64,000 nucleotides of DNA from Leptospira sp. WS58.C1 (lineage in GTDB: Bacteria > Spirochaetota > Leptospiria > Leptospirales > Leptospiraceae). The notes beneath the pieces were generated by a model. The model was not told where the DNA came from and searched no databases. It saw only the letters and a list, made by a program, of their open reading frames with translations. How positions within the stretch are numbered: position 1 is the first letter of the stretch; every line of letters begins with the position of its first letter. Below are positions 18,419-28,448 of the stretch, one piece after another. Location: contig NZ_CP162137.1 of assembly GCF_040833995.1 (NCBI RefSeq), positions 1,008,001 to 1,072,000 of the forward strand, given 5' to 3'. The translations under genes and the position numbers were made by a program.

Positions 18419-21400
18419 AAAATAGATATATAACGGGACTACCGACACAAATGAAGACGCAAACATTCAAGGGATTTTTACTTATCGGTTTCACTTTATT
18501 CTTCGTATCCATTGGATGCGGGGGAGAAAAACAAGGAAGCCTATCCGATTCTATTTTTGCAAGTCTCGGGATCGCTTCCGATTCGGGAGGAAGTCTTCCT
18601 CCTAGTGCGAATTTAACTCCTTATAAGGATACGGACGAACCTGCTACACTTCCCGTTGATTTCGGTACGGCAGGTCCACAAGCATTACTTAATCTTTCTG
18701 CAACCGATCAAGTGGATCGATATAAAAGTTTGGAGATCGTTTTCTCGGAACCGATGACACAATCTACGGTGAACGGCGATTTTGTTCTGAAGGAAAAATC
18801 CGGGACCTTATTGCCCGGTCCGAGTGCAGAAAAGGGAGGAACTTTTTATTGGAAATCCGGCGGGAGATTGATCTTTGATCCATATAAGGAGCTGAAACCG
18901 AATACTACTTATCAACTGACTCTGACGGGAGCTTCGAAAGGTTTGGAAGGCGGGGATCTCCAACCTTATACTGTTGAGTTTACTACGGAACCGGATTATT
19001 TGATCAGCGCAACGTTAAACGGAACAGCCGTTGGTCCTGCAAATTCTTCCAAAGACTTGACTTATCTTGATGCCGCTCCCGGAACGATCGCGATGAATCT
19101 GAATGCAAGTTTTACCTCTCCCGTTATCGGCGCGAATACTATTCAATCTATCAAACTGAAACACTTAAGTTCTTCAGCGGAACATGTGATCTGCGCTGCT
19201 CCTCCTTGCGATATGACCGCTCCTCTTGCTTCGTCTTTGAATTTGAATTCTTTCTCCGGAGGAAAAGCAGGGTTAAAACCTTTTCAAGGTGGGAATTCTT
19301 ATATTTTCGAGATCACTACAACTAACGGTAAGGTATTTCGCAGATCTTTCGGGTTCAATTACGGAAAAGTGAATACCACTCCGTATGCTTTAATCGCAAA
19401 CGGCGCGGCTGCCATTGTGGATGAGGCTCAGGCCTTAAAATTATTCGGTCAGATCTTGGAAAGATTTACCAAGAATGATTATAAGATCACCGGTAAAAGT
19501 TTTTCCGATTTTTCCAACACTCCTAAAACTACCACTAAGAGAACTTCCCATTGTATAGATTATTATTCGACCGGTGGATCCGCTGTGAATTTCATCCGTA
19601 GTTTCGGTGATTCTACCGACCCTGACAATGGTGACGGTTATTGTGGTGGATCAGGTGCAAATCCGGGCGCTTTTGTCGGAAACGGATGTTTCTTGGGTTG
19701 TTCCGATTTCGATATGGACGTTTATATTACTGGGGTAAATATCCCTCCAACTACGGGAGCGGATCCTACGATTACTGCGAGTTTAAGTGTTCCCGCAAAT
19801 AATAATCTCAAAGTAAACATTAACGGTCGTAAGGCGATTATCAATCTTGCTATTATTGCAAGGAACCGTAACTCTATCGGTCTGGGGCTCGTGGGAGCAG
19901 GCAATCGATTCTATTTTACCACCATCGCGGAAGTGAATTTGGGGGAAACACCGAACCCTCGTGCTGCGGTTGCAAACACAAACACTCTTGTGGATTCCAA
20001 CGGAGAATTTAATATCGCGATCAAAACTCCTCTGACTGCGGCAGCTCTTCCTACAAATGTTCCAACGGACAATTTTTATACGAAAGAATGGTCCGACCAC
20101 TTACGTGTAAAAAACAATGCGGGCGATCTGGATTCGGTAGACTATGTAGACTCCACTTCTTGGGCAGCGGACCTTCTATCTTCCGTGACCGCTTCCATTG
20201 CGAACGGTATGGTTCCGGCCTTAAAACCTGCAATTACTCAATCCATGTTGAGAGACGTAGTGCAAAAGGTTGCGCCTAACGCGTTGAATGCGGTAGTAAC
20301 TTCGTTGGCTAATCCGGGTTTAGATGTGGTTCTCCCCGATTACCTTCCCGCTCCTCTTCAAAGTTTTCCTCTTTCCTTAAAGTTGAAATTCCAAACGGAT
20401 GTGGCTCCTACGGTATCCGGAGCGAACAAAGGACTCGTGGGCTCGGCTTCCGTGGCGTTAGTGGCCAAAAATCCGCTCATCAATACCGATCCGAATTATC
20501 ACGGACATCAGTTGGCTGCGGGCTTTGTAAGCACTCGTCCTATTCCGGCTGCGGATGCTTTGACTAAAACTTTTCCATTCTCGAGAAGTTCTACAAACCC
20601 TGGACTCCTTTTAACCTTGACTGCGGATACCGTTACTCAGGCTGCTTATAGTCTCTGGCAAAACGGTGCCTTAAATTTAAGGATCAATAAACCGTTTATA
20701 GATTCTATCACCGCTTATGCAGGTTCGGATCCTCTCTTCCAGTTGACACAAGAGTTAGTGAAAGTCGGAACTCTCCTGAACATTTTGGCTCCAGGTAGAT
20801 CCACTTTGGTAGGTTTGAATCCTAGCGATCCTAGTAAGCTGATCCAAAACGTAAAATCTTCGGACGATGTGGACATAGATGTTTATGCGATCCATGCCCC
20901 GAACGGTGAGTTTAAGTTTGCGGGAGCGAGCGCTATTCCTTCTCTTGTCGTGAACTTTACGGATCTGGAATTGAGGATTTACGGAAGAAGGCCAAATGGG
21001 ACCCAGATAGGATATCCAACTTTAAGTTCCGTTACTTGCTCCTCTGCGGCTCCGGATAATGCCGCAAACAGTTGCCGCTATCTTCTAAACACGGTGCGCG
21101 TGAGTATCAAAGGGGACGGTTCCTTTAATTTTATTCCGTTCGATAATCCGGATCCTATAGGAAAACCTCAGTATAATAATTTGAATGCTATGAGTCTTGT
21201 GATCAAAAAGGACGAGACTAGTATGGCTTATACTCTAGACATTCTGGAAGGGAATTCTGTGAATCCTTTCGGTTTGGACCCTAAGGGAATTTTCCAAGTG
21301 GTGGATCCACTCATCCGCTCCTTGATCATTCCTTTGGTGAATAACGTTTTACGTCAGGTGCCTTTGCCTAAGTCCCTTAATGTGTCCGCGATCACAAATT

Positions 21401-21561
21401 ACACATCCGGTGCGGTTTGTAATCTTCAATCCACTACGGATAAATTGAAGCTGATCACTATTCCGATCCCGAATACGGAACCTTATCCGTATCTATTCGG
21501 AGGTCTTCAGTTCCAAGGAGCGGCGGCTACGAACCCTGGAACAGTTGTGCAATGTCCTTAA
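18415..21561 (+). CDS. Giant SbsA-type Ig-like lipoprotein (paralogue A)
   Basis: A 1048-residue putative lipoprotein. The signal has a hydrophobic core and lipobox SIGC with Cys35. A second ATG at 18451 would give a tidier signal, but the first overlaps the upstream stop in ATGA. Residues about 65-195 form an SbsA-like (Big_5) Ig domain: YKSLEIVFSEPM, FYWKSGGRLIFDPY, LKPNTTYQLTLTG and YTVEFTTEP. The remaining 850 residues are a novel region shared almost domain for domain with the gene at 21786. Conserved blocks include FRRSFGFNYGKVN, NPGLDVVLPDYLPAPL, ANSCRYLLNTVRVSIKGDG and the C-terminal YPYLFGGLQFQG. Surface location is inferred. Confidence 0.85.
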   Translation: MKNRYITGLPTQMKTQTFKGFLLIGFTLFFVSIGCGGEKQGSLSDSIFASLGIASDSGGSLPPSANLTPYKDTDEPATLPVDFGTAGPQALLNLSATDQVDRYKSLEIVFSEPMTQSTVNGDFVLKEKSGTLLPGPSAEKGGTFYWKSGGRLIFDPYKELKPNTTYQLTLTGASKGLEGGDLQPYTVEFTTEPDYLISATLNGTAVGPANSSKDLTYLDAAPGTIAMNLNASFTSPVIGANTIQSIKLKHLSSSAEHVICAAPPCDMTAPLASSLNLNSFSGGKAGLKPFQGGNSYIFEITTTNGKVFRRSFGFNYGKVNTTPYALIANGAAAIVDEAQALKLFGQILERFTKNDYKITGKSFSDFSNTPKTTTKRTSHCIDYYSTGGSAVNFIRSFGDSTDPDNGDGYCGGSGANPGAFVGNGCFLGCSDFDMDVYITGVNIPPTTGADPTITASLSVPANNNLKVNINGRKAIINLAIIARNRNSIGLGLVGAGNRFYFTTIAEVNLGETPNPRAAVANTNTLVDSNGEFNIAIKTPLTAAALPTNVPTDNFYTKEWSDHLRVKNNAGDLDSVDYVDSTSWAADLLSSVTASIANGMVPALKPAITQSMLRDVVQKVAPNALNAVVTSLANPGLDVVLPDYLPAPLQSFPLSLKLKFQTDVAPTVSGANKGLVGSASVALVAKNPLINTDPNYHGHQLAAGFVSTRPIPAADALTKTFPFSRSSTNPGLLLTLTADTVTQAAYSLWQNGALNLRINKPFIDSITAYAGSDPLFQLTQELVKVGTLLNILAPGRSTLVGLNPSDPSKLIQNVKSSDDVDIDVYAIHAPNGEFKFAGASAIPSLVVNFTDLELRIYGRRPNGTQIGYPTLSSVTCSSAAPDNAANSCRYLLNTVRVSIKGDGSFNFIPFDNPDPIGKPQYNNLNAMSLVIKKDETSMAYTLDILEGNSVNPFGLDPKGIFQVVDPLIRSLIIPLVNNVLRQVPLPKSLNVSAITNYTSGAVCNLQSTTDKLKLITIPIPNTEPYPYLFGGLQFQGAAATNPGTVVQCP

Positions 21562-21785
21562 TGACGTGTGAATAGGAATAAAAGAGGATTAGTATAAAGA
21601 TAATATTATAAAAACAGAATAAATCCTGAACCAAGAGTTTTCTCCAAAATTGAAAATTAACTCTTAAGGGCAGGGCCGTTTTTTCGAAAGAAGAAGGTCC
21701 AGCCCGAGGTTGGTTAGGCACTTGCCGAGTGCCGACTCCCGCCGAACGCGAACGAAATTATGCGATTGAAGACTGGAGAAAAAAA
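21562..21785. other. Intergenic spacer with hairpin between the two paralogous lipoprotein genes
   Basis: AT-rich at first, then GC-rich. GGCACT (21717-21722) and AGTGCC (21728-21733) form a hairpin with a 5-nt loop. No T-run follows, so it could attenuate or stabilise the mRNA rather than terminate it. The frame of the next gene is open back to a GTG at 21729, inside this hairpin region. Confidence 0.45.
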
Positions 21786-24700
21786 ATGGTTACCGGATTG
21801 GGTGAAAGTGAAAGAATTTTTATTAAACGGACGGTTGTTATAACCTGTCTGGCAGTTTCTCTTATGTTTTCGGGATGTAGAGATTCCGAAAAAGGGGGAG
21901 GAATACTCGATTCATTCTTTAGTTCTATAGGGATCCCGGTAGATGGGGGCGGATCCATTCCCGGAACTTCCAATACTATAAATTATACGGAAACGGATAC
22001 CCCGGCCACTTTACCTGTCGATTTCGGGACCACAGGGCCTCAAGTCCTTCTCAATTTAGCGAACCTGACTCAGGTGGACCGTTACAAAAGTTTGGAGATT
22101 GTTTTTTCCGAACCGATGGTCGCAAGCACGGTAAAATCGGATTTTGTTCTGACTGAAGAAAACGGCACGCTTCTACCCGGACCTCCAGCCGAAAAAGGGG
22201 GAACTTTCTACTGGAAATCCGGCGGAAGATTGGTATTCGATCCTTATCGGGAATTAAAAGCGAATACTACTTATAAACTTACTTTGACTTCCGCTTCCAA
22301 AGGATTAGAGGGCGGGGACCTGCAGCCTTATACGGTAAGTTTTACTACCGAGCCTGATTACTATATTACGATGTCCTTAAACGGAACGGGAGTGGGGCCG
22401 GCAAATTCCCAAAAAGACTTAACGTATCTGGATGCAACGCCTGGGACGATCGGAATGAACTTGAATGCAAGTTTTACGAATCCTAGTAATCCGAACCAGA
22501 TCCAAAGCATTAAATTAAAACATATGGGTTCGAACGCGGAACATATAATTTGTTCCGCTTCTCCTTGCGATATGACCGCTCCTATTGTTTCTTCTTTGAA
22601 CTTAAACGCTTTTACAGGTCCGAAAGCCGGTCTAAAACCTTTCCAGGGTGGGAATTCATACGAGTTCCAGATCTTAACCGCGGACGGGAAAACGTTCCGT
22701 AGGTCTTTCGGATTCAATTACGGAAAAGTCAATTCTACACCCTATGATTTGATTTCCAACGCATCCGCAGCCGTTTTCGATGAAGCTCAGACTTTAAAAT
22801 TATTCTCTAATATTCTTCAAAAATTCGCTCGCGCGGATTTTAAGATCACGAATAAGACATTTAATGATTTTTCAGGATCACCAAAAACCACTGACATTGC
22901 TCCTCTTCGGGATCCGGACGGAAACGGTAACTTTTCGGATAGACGATGTATCGATTTTTGGTCCATTACGGCGAATGATTTTCCGATCTCTGTCAATTAT
23001 GTGAGAACCTATGGTGATATGGCCGGCCAATTCGGGAACGGTTATTGCGGTATCGCAGGAAATACTGGTGCATTCAATATTACCGCAAGCTTTCTCGGAA
23101 GCCTTCCTATGTGGTTGGACGTTTATATCAATAATGTAGTCGTTCCTCCTTTAGCTCCGGATAATAGTACGAATATCACAGACTCGATCTACGTCCAAGC
23201 AGACGGAGTAATGGGGATTGATCTAAACGGAAAAAGATCGGTCATCGATCTGACTACGATAGGGTATTCACATGATTGTACGGGTTTAGCTTGTTTGCTC
23301 GGTAATGACGATACGTATGGTTTTTCGACCACCGCTACGTTAAACCTGAACTCTCCATATACTTCTCGTTTGGCGAGAGCGAAGGCAAACGCAAGTTTTG
23401 ATACGAACGGAAAGATCGCAGTTGCGATCAGAACTCCTTATACACCTACGGATCCGATCACCGGGAATTTTTACGTTTCCGAATGGACTAATAATCTGAG
23501 TGTAGCGGGTGTAAATTTATTAGCTGCAACGGATACCCTAGGCTCTTGGCTTTCTCCTATTACGGAAAGTGTGGCGAATAACGCGGTTCCTCAGGCGACA
23601 CCTTACATTACACAATCTATGCTGAGAGATATTGTGGAAAGGGTTTCCGTGGAAGCGATGAACGCGGTGTTGGTTTCTCTAAATAATCCCGGCTTGGATG
23701 TTACCTTGCCCGATTACCTGCCTGCTCCTTTGAGTAATTTTCCTTTGTCTTTAAGACTTATGGCCCAGAACGATGCAGTGGTAAAATCGGACGGAACAAA
23801 CAAAGGGATACTCACTTCCGCAAGTGTTTCTTTGGTGGCTAAAAATCCGATCGCAAATACGGATCCGAACTATCATGGGCATCAATTAGCTACGGGTTTT
23901 GTGAGCACTCGCCCTATTCCCGCCGGTACTGCAATGGCAAAAACTTATCCATTCTCCAGAAGTAACGCGAATCCCGGATTACTTCTTACTTTGAATGCGG
24001 ATACGGTTACTCAAGCAGCTTATAGTCTTTGGCAAAACGGCGCTTTAAATTTAAGGATTAATAAACAATTTATAAACCAGATTAAGCAGTATGCCGGTTC
24101 AGATCCATTGTTCGAATTGACCCAAGAGTTGGTGAAAGTTGGGACCTTGCTGAATATTTTATCTCCAGGTAGACCTTTAGTAGGTTTAAAACCCGGCGAT
24201 CCTACTAAATTTGTCCCAAGTGTCAGCGCAACGGATGATGTGGATATAGACGTTTATGCGATCCACGCTCCGAATGGAGAATTTAAATTCGGAGGAGCAA
24301 ACGCTCTCCCTATCTTGGTAGTGAATTTTACGGATTTGGAATTAAGGATTTATGGAAGAAGGCTTCCCGGAACGGATGTAGGCGACGGAAGTTTTTTACC
24401 TTGTAGTGCGGCAGCCGCAGATAACGCGGCAAATAGCTGCCGATATCTACTCAATACCGTGCGTGTAAGTATAAAAGGAGACGGAGCTTTCAATTTTATT
24501 CCGTTTGATAATCCGGATCCTGTAGGAAAACCGCAGTACAATAATTTAAACGCTATGAGTTTAGTGATCCGAAAAGATGAAGCTAGTATGTCTTATACGA
24601 TGGATATTTTAGAAGGACCTACATTTAATCCCTTCGGTCTGGACCCGAAAGGAATTTTCCAAGTAGTGGATCCTCTCATCCGCTCTTTGATCGTTCCATT

Positions 24701-24926
24701 GGTGAATAACGTATTACGCCAAGTTCCTCTGCCTAGTTCCTTGGCCTTGGACGCGATCACGAATGTCAGTTCTGGGAACAAATGTAATCTACAATCAACC
24801 ACCGATAAGTTGAAATTGGTCACTATTCCTATTCCGAATTCGGAATCATACCCTTACCTTTTCGGAGGACTTCAGTTCCAAGGTACATTCGCCTCCAATC
24901 CTGGAAACGCGATTGTCTGCCCTTAG
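21786..24926 (+). CDS. Giant SbsA-type Ig-like lipoprotein (paralogue B)
   Basis: A 1046-residue protein from the ATG at 21786, chosen because GGAG lies 8 nt upstream and the signal peptide then begins normally. The upstream GTG at 21729 adds 19 hydrophilic residues. Lipobox FSGC, Cys31. The layout is the same as paralogue A: SbsA-like Ig domain with YKSLEIVFSEPM and FYWKSGGRLVFDPY, then the long shared region ending YPYLFGGLQFQG. Divergence is greatest at about residues 370-560, where cysteine positions and loop lengths differ. This indicates tandem duplication followed by divergence of one face or domain. A bidirectional terminator follows. Confidence 0.85.
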   Translation: MVTGLGESERIFIKRTVVITCLAVSLMFSGCRDSEKGGGILDSFFSSIGIPVDGGGSIPGTSNTINYTETDTPATLPVDFGTTGPQVLLNLANLTQVDRYKSLEIVFSEPMVASTVKSDFVLTEENGTLLPGPPAEKGGTFYWKSGGRLVFDPYRELKANTTYKLTLTSASKGLEGGDLQPYTVSFTTEPDYYITMSLNGTGVGPANSQKDLTYLDATPGTIGMNLNASFTNPSNPNQIQSIKLKHMGSNAEHIICSASPCDMTAPIVSSLNLNAFTGPKAGLKPFQGGNSYEFQILTADGKTFRRSFGFNYGKVNSTPYDLISNASAAVFDEAQTLKLFSNILQKFARADFKITNKTFNDFSGSPKTTDIAPLRDPDGNGNFSDRRCIDFWSITANDFPISVNYVRTYGDMAGQFGNGYCGIAGNTGAFNITASFLGSLPMWLDVYINNVVVPPLAPDNSTNITDSIYVQADGVMGIDLNGKRSVIDLTTIGYSHDCTGLACLLGNDDTYGFSTTATLNLNSPYTSRLARAKANASFDTNGKIAVAIRTPYTPTDPITGNFYVSEWTNNLSVAGVNLLAATDTLGSWLSPITESVANNAVPQATPYITQSMLRDIVERVSVEAMNAVLVSLNNPGLDVTLPDYLPAPLSNFPLSLRLMAQNDAVVKSDGTNKGILTSASVSLVAKNPIANTDPNYHGHQLATGFVSTRPIPAGTAMAKTYPFSRSNANPGLLLTLNADTVTQAAYSLWQNGALNLRINKQFINQIKQYAGSDPLFELTQELVKVGTLLNILSPGRPLVGLKPGDPTKFVPSVSATDDVDIDVYAIHAPNGEFKFGGANALPILVVNFTDLELRIYGRRLPGTDVGDGSFLPCSAAAADNAANSCRYLLNTVRVSIKGDGAFNFIPFDNPDPVGKPQYNNLNAMSLVIRKDEASMSYTMDILEGPTFNPFGLDPKGIFQVVDPLIRSLIVPLVNNVLRQVPLPSSLALDAITNVSSGNKCNLQSTTDKLKLVTIPIPNSESYPYLFGGLQFQGTFASNPGNAIVCP

Positions 24927-24935
24927 GATAAAAAA

Positions 24936-24957
24936 GAGGCTCGGACTTCCGAGCCTC
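24936..24957. terminator. Bidirectional terminator between lipoprotein B and the FecR-domain gene
   Basis: GAGGCTCGGA (24936-24945) pairs with TCCGAGCCTC (24948-24957). A-tracts on the left give a T-run on the minus strand, making it strong for the leftward FecR gene; on the plus strand only a short T-tract follows. Confidence 0.85.
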
Positions 24958-24989
24958 TTACGCATTCCAAAATCTTAATGGTATAAGAT

Positions 24990-25724
24990 TTACATCTTTC
25001 CTCCGCCATAGGTCTCATCACTTGGAACCGAATTTTCCGGTGTCCAACCTTGAGGAATATGGCAGGATAGACAGTTCTTTAAGGAAATATTCTTTTTCAT
25101 CAAGTCCTTGAAAGGAGGAAGAGATTTGAATTTTACGATAATTCCCTCGTATGAACTTCTTTTCGGTTCCGCTCCGTCTCCCGGATAATATCCGCCGTTT
25201 CCTTTTTCCTGCATAGTCCCGTCTTTCGGATCACCTGTCCCGTTCATCAAAACTTTGCCTTCACAAGTGCAGAATGAAGAATCCTTGGTCTTATGGTCGT
25301 GAAAAGCGGAGAATGCGGTTCCTCTAACGCCTGCAGTGGTAGTCGGAGTCCGAACCTCGAATTTTTTACCTTTTAGGTTCACAAGTTGGAACCAGGCAAA
25401 TCCGCTTTGAACTTCCAGTTGACCGTCCTTGGATTCGTTATATAGACTCGAAATTTTCAGTTTTGTATTCGGTAGGATTTTAAACTCCGAACCCTTGTAG
25501 AGTAGGGTCGTTTTGGAGGCATTTCCAGTGGAGACAATATCCCCTTCGGAGACCAGGTCTCCTTGTTTTAGGATGTTCCAACCTCCTTTACCTCCTTTTT
25601 GCAATTGTACCTTTCCGACTAGGAAGGAAACTCTTGCGTCCTTTTCTTTGTTCTCTTGGCTCACTAAAACCAAGGCACCGATGGACAGTGTTAAGCTCAA
25701 GATCATCCAAACTTTCAGTTTCAT
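24990..25724 (-). CDS. FecR-domain protein with a C-terminal CxxCH motif
   Basis: A 244-residue exported protein. The N-terminal hydrophobic segment (about 5-22) is a signal peptide without an obvious lipobox. Residues about 30-150 match the FecR domain: VSFLVGKVQLQKGGKG, LKQGDLVSEGDIVSTG, FEVRTPTTTAGVRGTAF and a CTCEGKV strand. The C-terminus has NCLSCHIPQGW (Cys218, Cys221, His222), a typical c-type haem attachment site, and ends in Gly-Lys-Met, whose Met could be an axial ligand. FecR domains usually sense or bind at the cell envelope, and Leptospira has several such proteins. AGGAG precedes the ATG. It lies 10 nt after the porin gene, same operon. Confidence 0.8.
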   Translation of the reverse strand: MKLKVWMILSLTLSIGALVLVSQENKEKDARVSFLVGKVQLQKGGKGGWNILKQGDLVSEGDIVSTGNASKTTLLYKGSEFKILPNTKLKISSLYNESKDGQLEVQSGFAWFQLVNLKGKKFEVRTPTTTAGVRGTAFSAFHDHKTKDSSFCTCEGKVLMNGTGDPKDGTMQEKGNGGYYPGDGAEPKRSSYEGIIVKFKSLPPFKDLMKKNISLKNCLSCHIPQGWTPENSVPSDETYGGGKM

Positions 25725-25734
25725 AAACTTCTCC

Positions 25735-27177
25735 TTAAAATTCGATGGTGGTCCAAAGAGTTAGCTCTTTGGACAGGCGGCCATAGGATACGATCCCGTT
25801 ATTTGCACCGCCTTGGAATTGTTGTAAATATTCCGCTTTAGTCCTTTCGTTCCCGGACCCGTCCACATAAGATTGTTCTCGGTTTCCGTCCTTATCCCTG
25901 TTCCTGGATTCCGTATATCCAAGGGCAATACGTAAAGAATCCGTAATATTCCATTCCATGAATACTGAACCTCTTCTAAAGGAAGAGCGGACAGAATAAC
26001 CGGAAGAATTTACCTGAGGGCCTATGGTATTGGTTTGTATATTCCAATAATCCGATTCAGGACTTCCCGGCATGATCTGGTTTATTTGAGCTCGGTTTGC
26101 GGAAAGTATTCCGTCTCTTCCGCTTCCTCCTTCTAATCTACCCACGATCCTAAGATCCCCCCATCCTAGAGACAACCATGCGTATGCCGCAGTGCCGGTG
26201 GAGTCCAAACCCGGAGTAACAGCTCCGAACGGATTGGAAATGTCTCGGACTTCGCCGCCTTTTTGTTTTCTAAACACGTATCCAAGTCCAAAGTTAAGAA
26301 TTTTTTTACGATCAAAATTAGCTTCAAGAGCATAAGAGTCACTTTCTAAGGAACGAACATCTTTCCTAAGGGTGGTAGCAAGATTATTATCCGAGGCAAG
26401 ACATGCGGTTCCTTCCTTACAATCGGAAGAAGTTGCACCCGTTAAATTTGCCGATCGGTAAAAGAAATGAAGTCCTATCCGATTCTCATCGCCTATTTTA
26501 GGTTCGTAAGAAACTCTGGAGGAAAGATCGAAACCTGTGGAGTCGGTGTTCTGGGTCTGCCTGTAACCTTCTCCATTGGAAAGAACAACCTGAGCGGATA
26601 CGTTATCCCATTTTCCCGTTCCACCTAACCCGATATCGGCGGGGGCAGGAGCAAATCCCAGGCTTTCCAGAGGTCCTCTATCCACATACCTCCATCTCCA
26701 GTAATTTTTCCATTGTGTATAAGTATGGGGAAGTTCCTGCATTCCGAAAGTCAGAGAATATTCTCCTAATCCGGTTTCCCAGGTCTTTCGAACAAGAGCC
26801 CTTCTAATCCCTAAAATATAAGGATTGGATTTGGCCCCTCCATCCATTCTCGTATCTGCGCTTACTTGTGCGGAACGTAATAATTCTCCCCATAATTCCA
26901 GGCTGACACCGGTTTCCTTAAATTCTTTATTGATGGTCAAAAGGGTCCAAGGTGTCGAGAAGCCGGGCTCCTCGTTCAAATAGGTGTTGGTAAGACCGGA
27001 GCCCCCATCTCTCATTCTCTGGTTATAAGAAGGAGAGAGAATACCGCCTATCTTCAAACCGTAAAAGCCATCCGGTTCGTCCTTCTTGGTTGTTACGATT
27101 TCCTCTGCGGATAAATGTACGGATCCCATAATAAAACAAGCTGCGGTGATCAGTTTTCTAATTGATGTCTTTTTCAA
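25735..27177 (-). CDS. Outer-membrane beta-barrel protein (porin-like)
   Basis: A 480-residue protein. The signal peptide is KKTSIRKLITAACFIMGSVHLSA, with cleavage probably before EE. The mature chain is built of alternating amphipathic beta strands with many aromatic and Gly residues (for example YSLTFGMQELPHTYTQW, ILNFGLGYVFRK, LRIVGRLEGGSG) and ends in Phe, the usual C-terminal signal for BAM-dependent insertion. The start is TTG at 27177 after AGGGGG. One Cys pair (CKEGTAC) lies in a predicted loop. The substrate is unknown. It heads a two-gene operon with the FecR/CxxCH protein and faces a divergent two-component system across 251 nt. Confidence 0.8.
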   Translation of the reverse strand: MKKTSIRKLITAACFIMGSVHLSAEEIVTTKKDEPDGFYGLKIGGILSPSYNQRMRDGGSGLTNTYLNEEPGFSTPWTLLTINKEFKETGVSLELWGELLRSAQVSADTRMDGGAKSNPYILGIRRALVRKTWETGLGEYSLTFGMQELPHTYTQWKNYWRWRYVDRGPLESLGFAPAPADIGLGGTGKWDNVSAQVVLSNGEGYRQTQNTDSTGFDLSSRVSYEPKIGDENRIGLHFFYRSANLTGATSSDCKEGTACLASDNNLATTLRKDVRSLESDSYALEANFDRKKILNFGLGYVFRKQKGGEVRDISNPFGAVTPGLDSTGTAAYAWLSLGWGDLRIVGRLEGGSGRDGILSANRAQINQIMPGSPESDYWNIQTNTIGPQVNSSGYSVRSSFRRGSVFMEWNITDSLRIALGYTESRNRDKDGNREQSYVDGSGNERTKAEYLQQFQGGANNGIVSYGRLSKELTLWTTIEF

Positions 27178-27428
27178 AGAGGTCCCCCTCGATTACTTGC
27201 CGACAAAAGTCGTAAAGAAAAAATTTCGTTTAGATAAACCTATCCTTCTTCTCTTGTCTACCAGACTTTCTTTTTAACAAAGGGGTCGATCCGATTTCCG
27301 TAGTTTCTGCTCGATCGGAATAAACGATACTTTCCCTGGAATAAGATTGTAAAAAGGGGATCGACGGGTTACAAGAATACGAGATCAGTGGAGTCGGAAC
27401 CGGAAAAAATTTTTCGACCATCTATTCT

Positions 27429-28448
27429 ATGCGCACTTTCAAGATATTGTTCTGGCTAACCATTAATACCGTGATCGGAACGATGAATTCGCTGTTAGTC
27501 GCTCATAATTCCCACGCACCTTTTTGGAAGGTGTTCTTGGCCACCCAGGTGACCACACATTGTGTATGTTCCATAGTGGAATTTTCGGTGGAATTTTTGA
27601 ACCGAATGAACAGGGGAGCATTTTTTACCGGTGCCTTCTTAGTCGTCGCTTCGGTGATTGCATCGGTGCTGGGAGTCGCTTCAGGCGGGATCATTCACGT
27701 ATTATTATTGGCCGGAGAAGGGGTGGAAAGACCTCACGGAGGGTCTTATAATATTCTCCTAAGCAGCCTGATATTGGCGTTATTCATTTCCTTTTTGGAA
27801 AAATCCATGCAGATCCTGATCGAAAGAAGAAAGAAGATGGAAACTGAACTGAAGGATATCCAATACAGGACCTTTCAGAATCGAATGGATCCACATTATC
27901 TATTCAATACCTTGAACACTATCCATTCCCTACTCATGACGGATCCGCAAAAAGCGGATAACGCACTTATTCTACTTTCGGAGACGTACAGGTTTTTATC
28001 AGATAGGATCTTCGAAAAAACTATCCCTTTCTCGGAAGAATGGGATTTTACGGTAAATTATCTGGAATTACAAAGGATACGGTTTTCGGATTCTTTGACG
28101 ATCAAGATCAAAAAAGTGGGAGACTTTTCCAGACTTAGGATACCTCCTCTCACTTTACAACCGTTAGTGGAAAATAGTTTTAAACACGGATTAGAAAATC
28201 GTTCCGAGGCAGGGATATTAGAGATCAGTGCGACCGAAACTTTCGGAAGGATAAAAATAGAGATTAAAAATAACGGGAACGAAAAACAGGAACATCATCT
28301 TTTGCCTGAATATAAAAAATCCGAATTTTCTCGTACCTTAAATAATATAAAATCCAGGTTAGAGTATAATTTCGGAGAAGCGGAACTCAAATTAGAAAAA
28401 GACAAATTTGGAATCACCACATTACGACTGGAATTCGCATCAAGATGA
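27429..28448 (+). CDS. LytS-type sensor histidine kinase
   Basis: A 339-residue kinase. The N-terminal half has about four hydrophobic segments (roughly 5-25, 35-58, 64-95 and 108-125) and no large sensor domain. A short coiled linker leads to the His_kinase motif QNRMDPHYLFNTLNTIHSLL, with phospho-acceptor His156. The ATPase part has LTLQPLVENSFKHGLE (N box), then a shortened G region (EIKNNGN). It is probably membrane-bound and senses a membrane or ligand signal directly. It overlaps the response-regulator gene by 4 nt (ATGA). The adjacent divergent porin/FecR operon is a candidate target (inference). Confidence 0.92.
   Translation: MRTFKILFWLTINTVIGTMNSLLVAHNSHAPFWKVFLATQVTTHCVCSIVEFSVEFLNRMNRGAFFTGAFLVVASVIASVLGVASGGIIHVLLLAGEGVERPHGGSYNILLSSLILALFISFLEKSMQILIERRKKMETELKDIQYRTFQNRMDPHYLFNTLNTIHSLLMTDPQKADNALILLSETYRFLSDRIFEKTIPFSEEWDFTVNYLELQRIRFSDSLTIKIKKVGDFSRLRIPPLTLQPLVENSFKHGLENRSEAGILEISATETFGRIKIEIKNNGNEKQEHHLLPEYKKSEFSRTLNNIKSRLEYNFGEAELKLEKDKFGITTLRLEFASR

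Noticed and set aside
21729..21785. N-terminal extension of lipoprotein B from GTG at 21729
   Set aside because: It lies in a hairpin region and moves the signal peptide inward; the ATG at 21786 has a proper GGAG.
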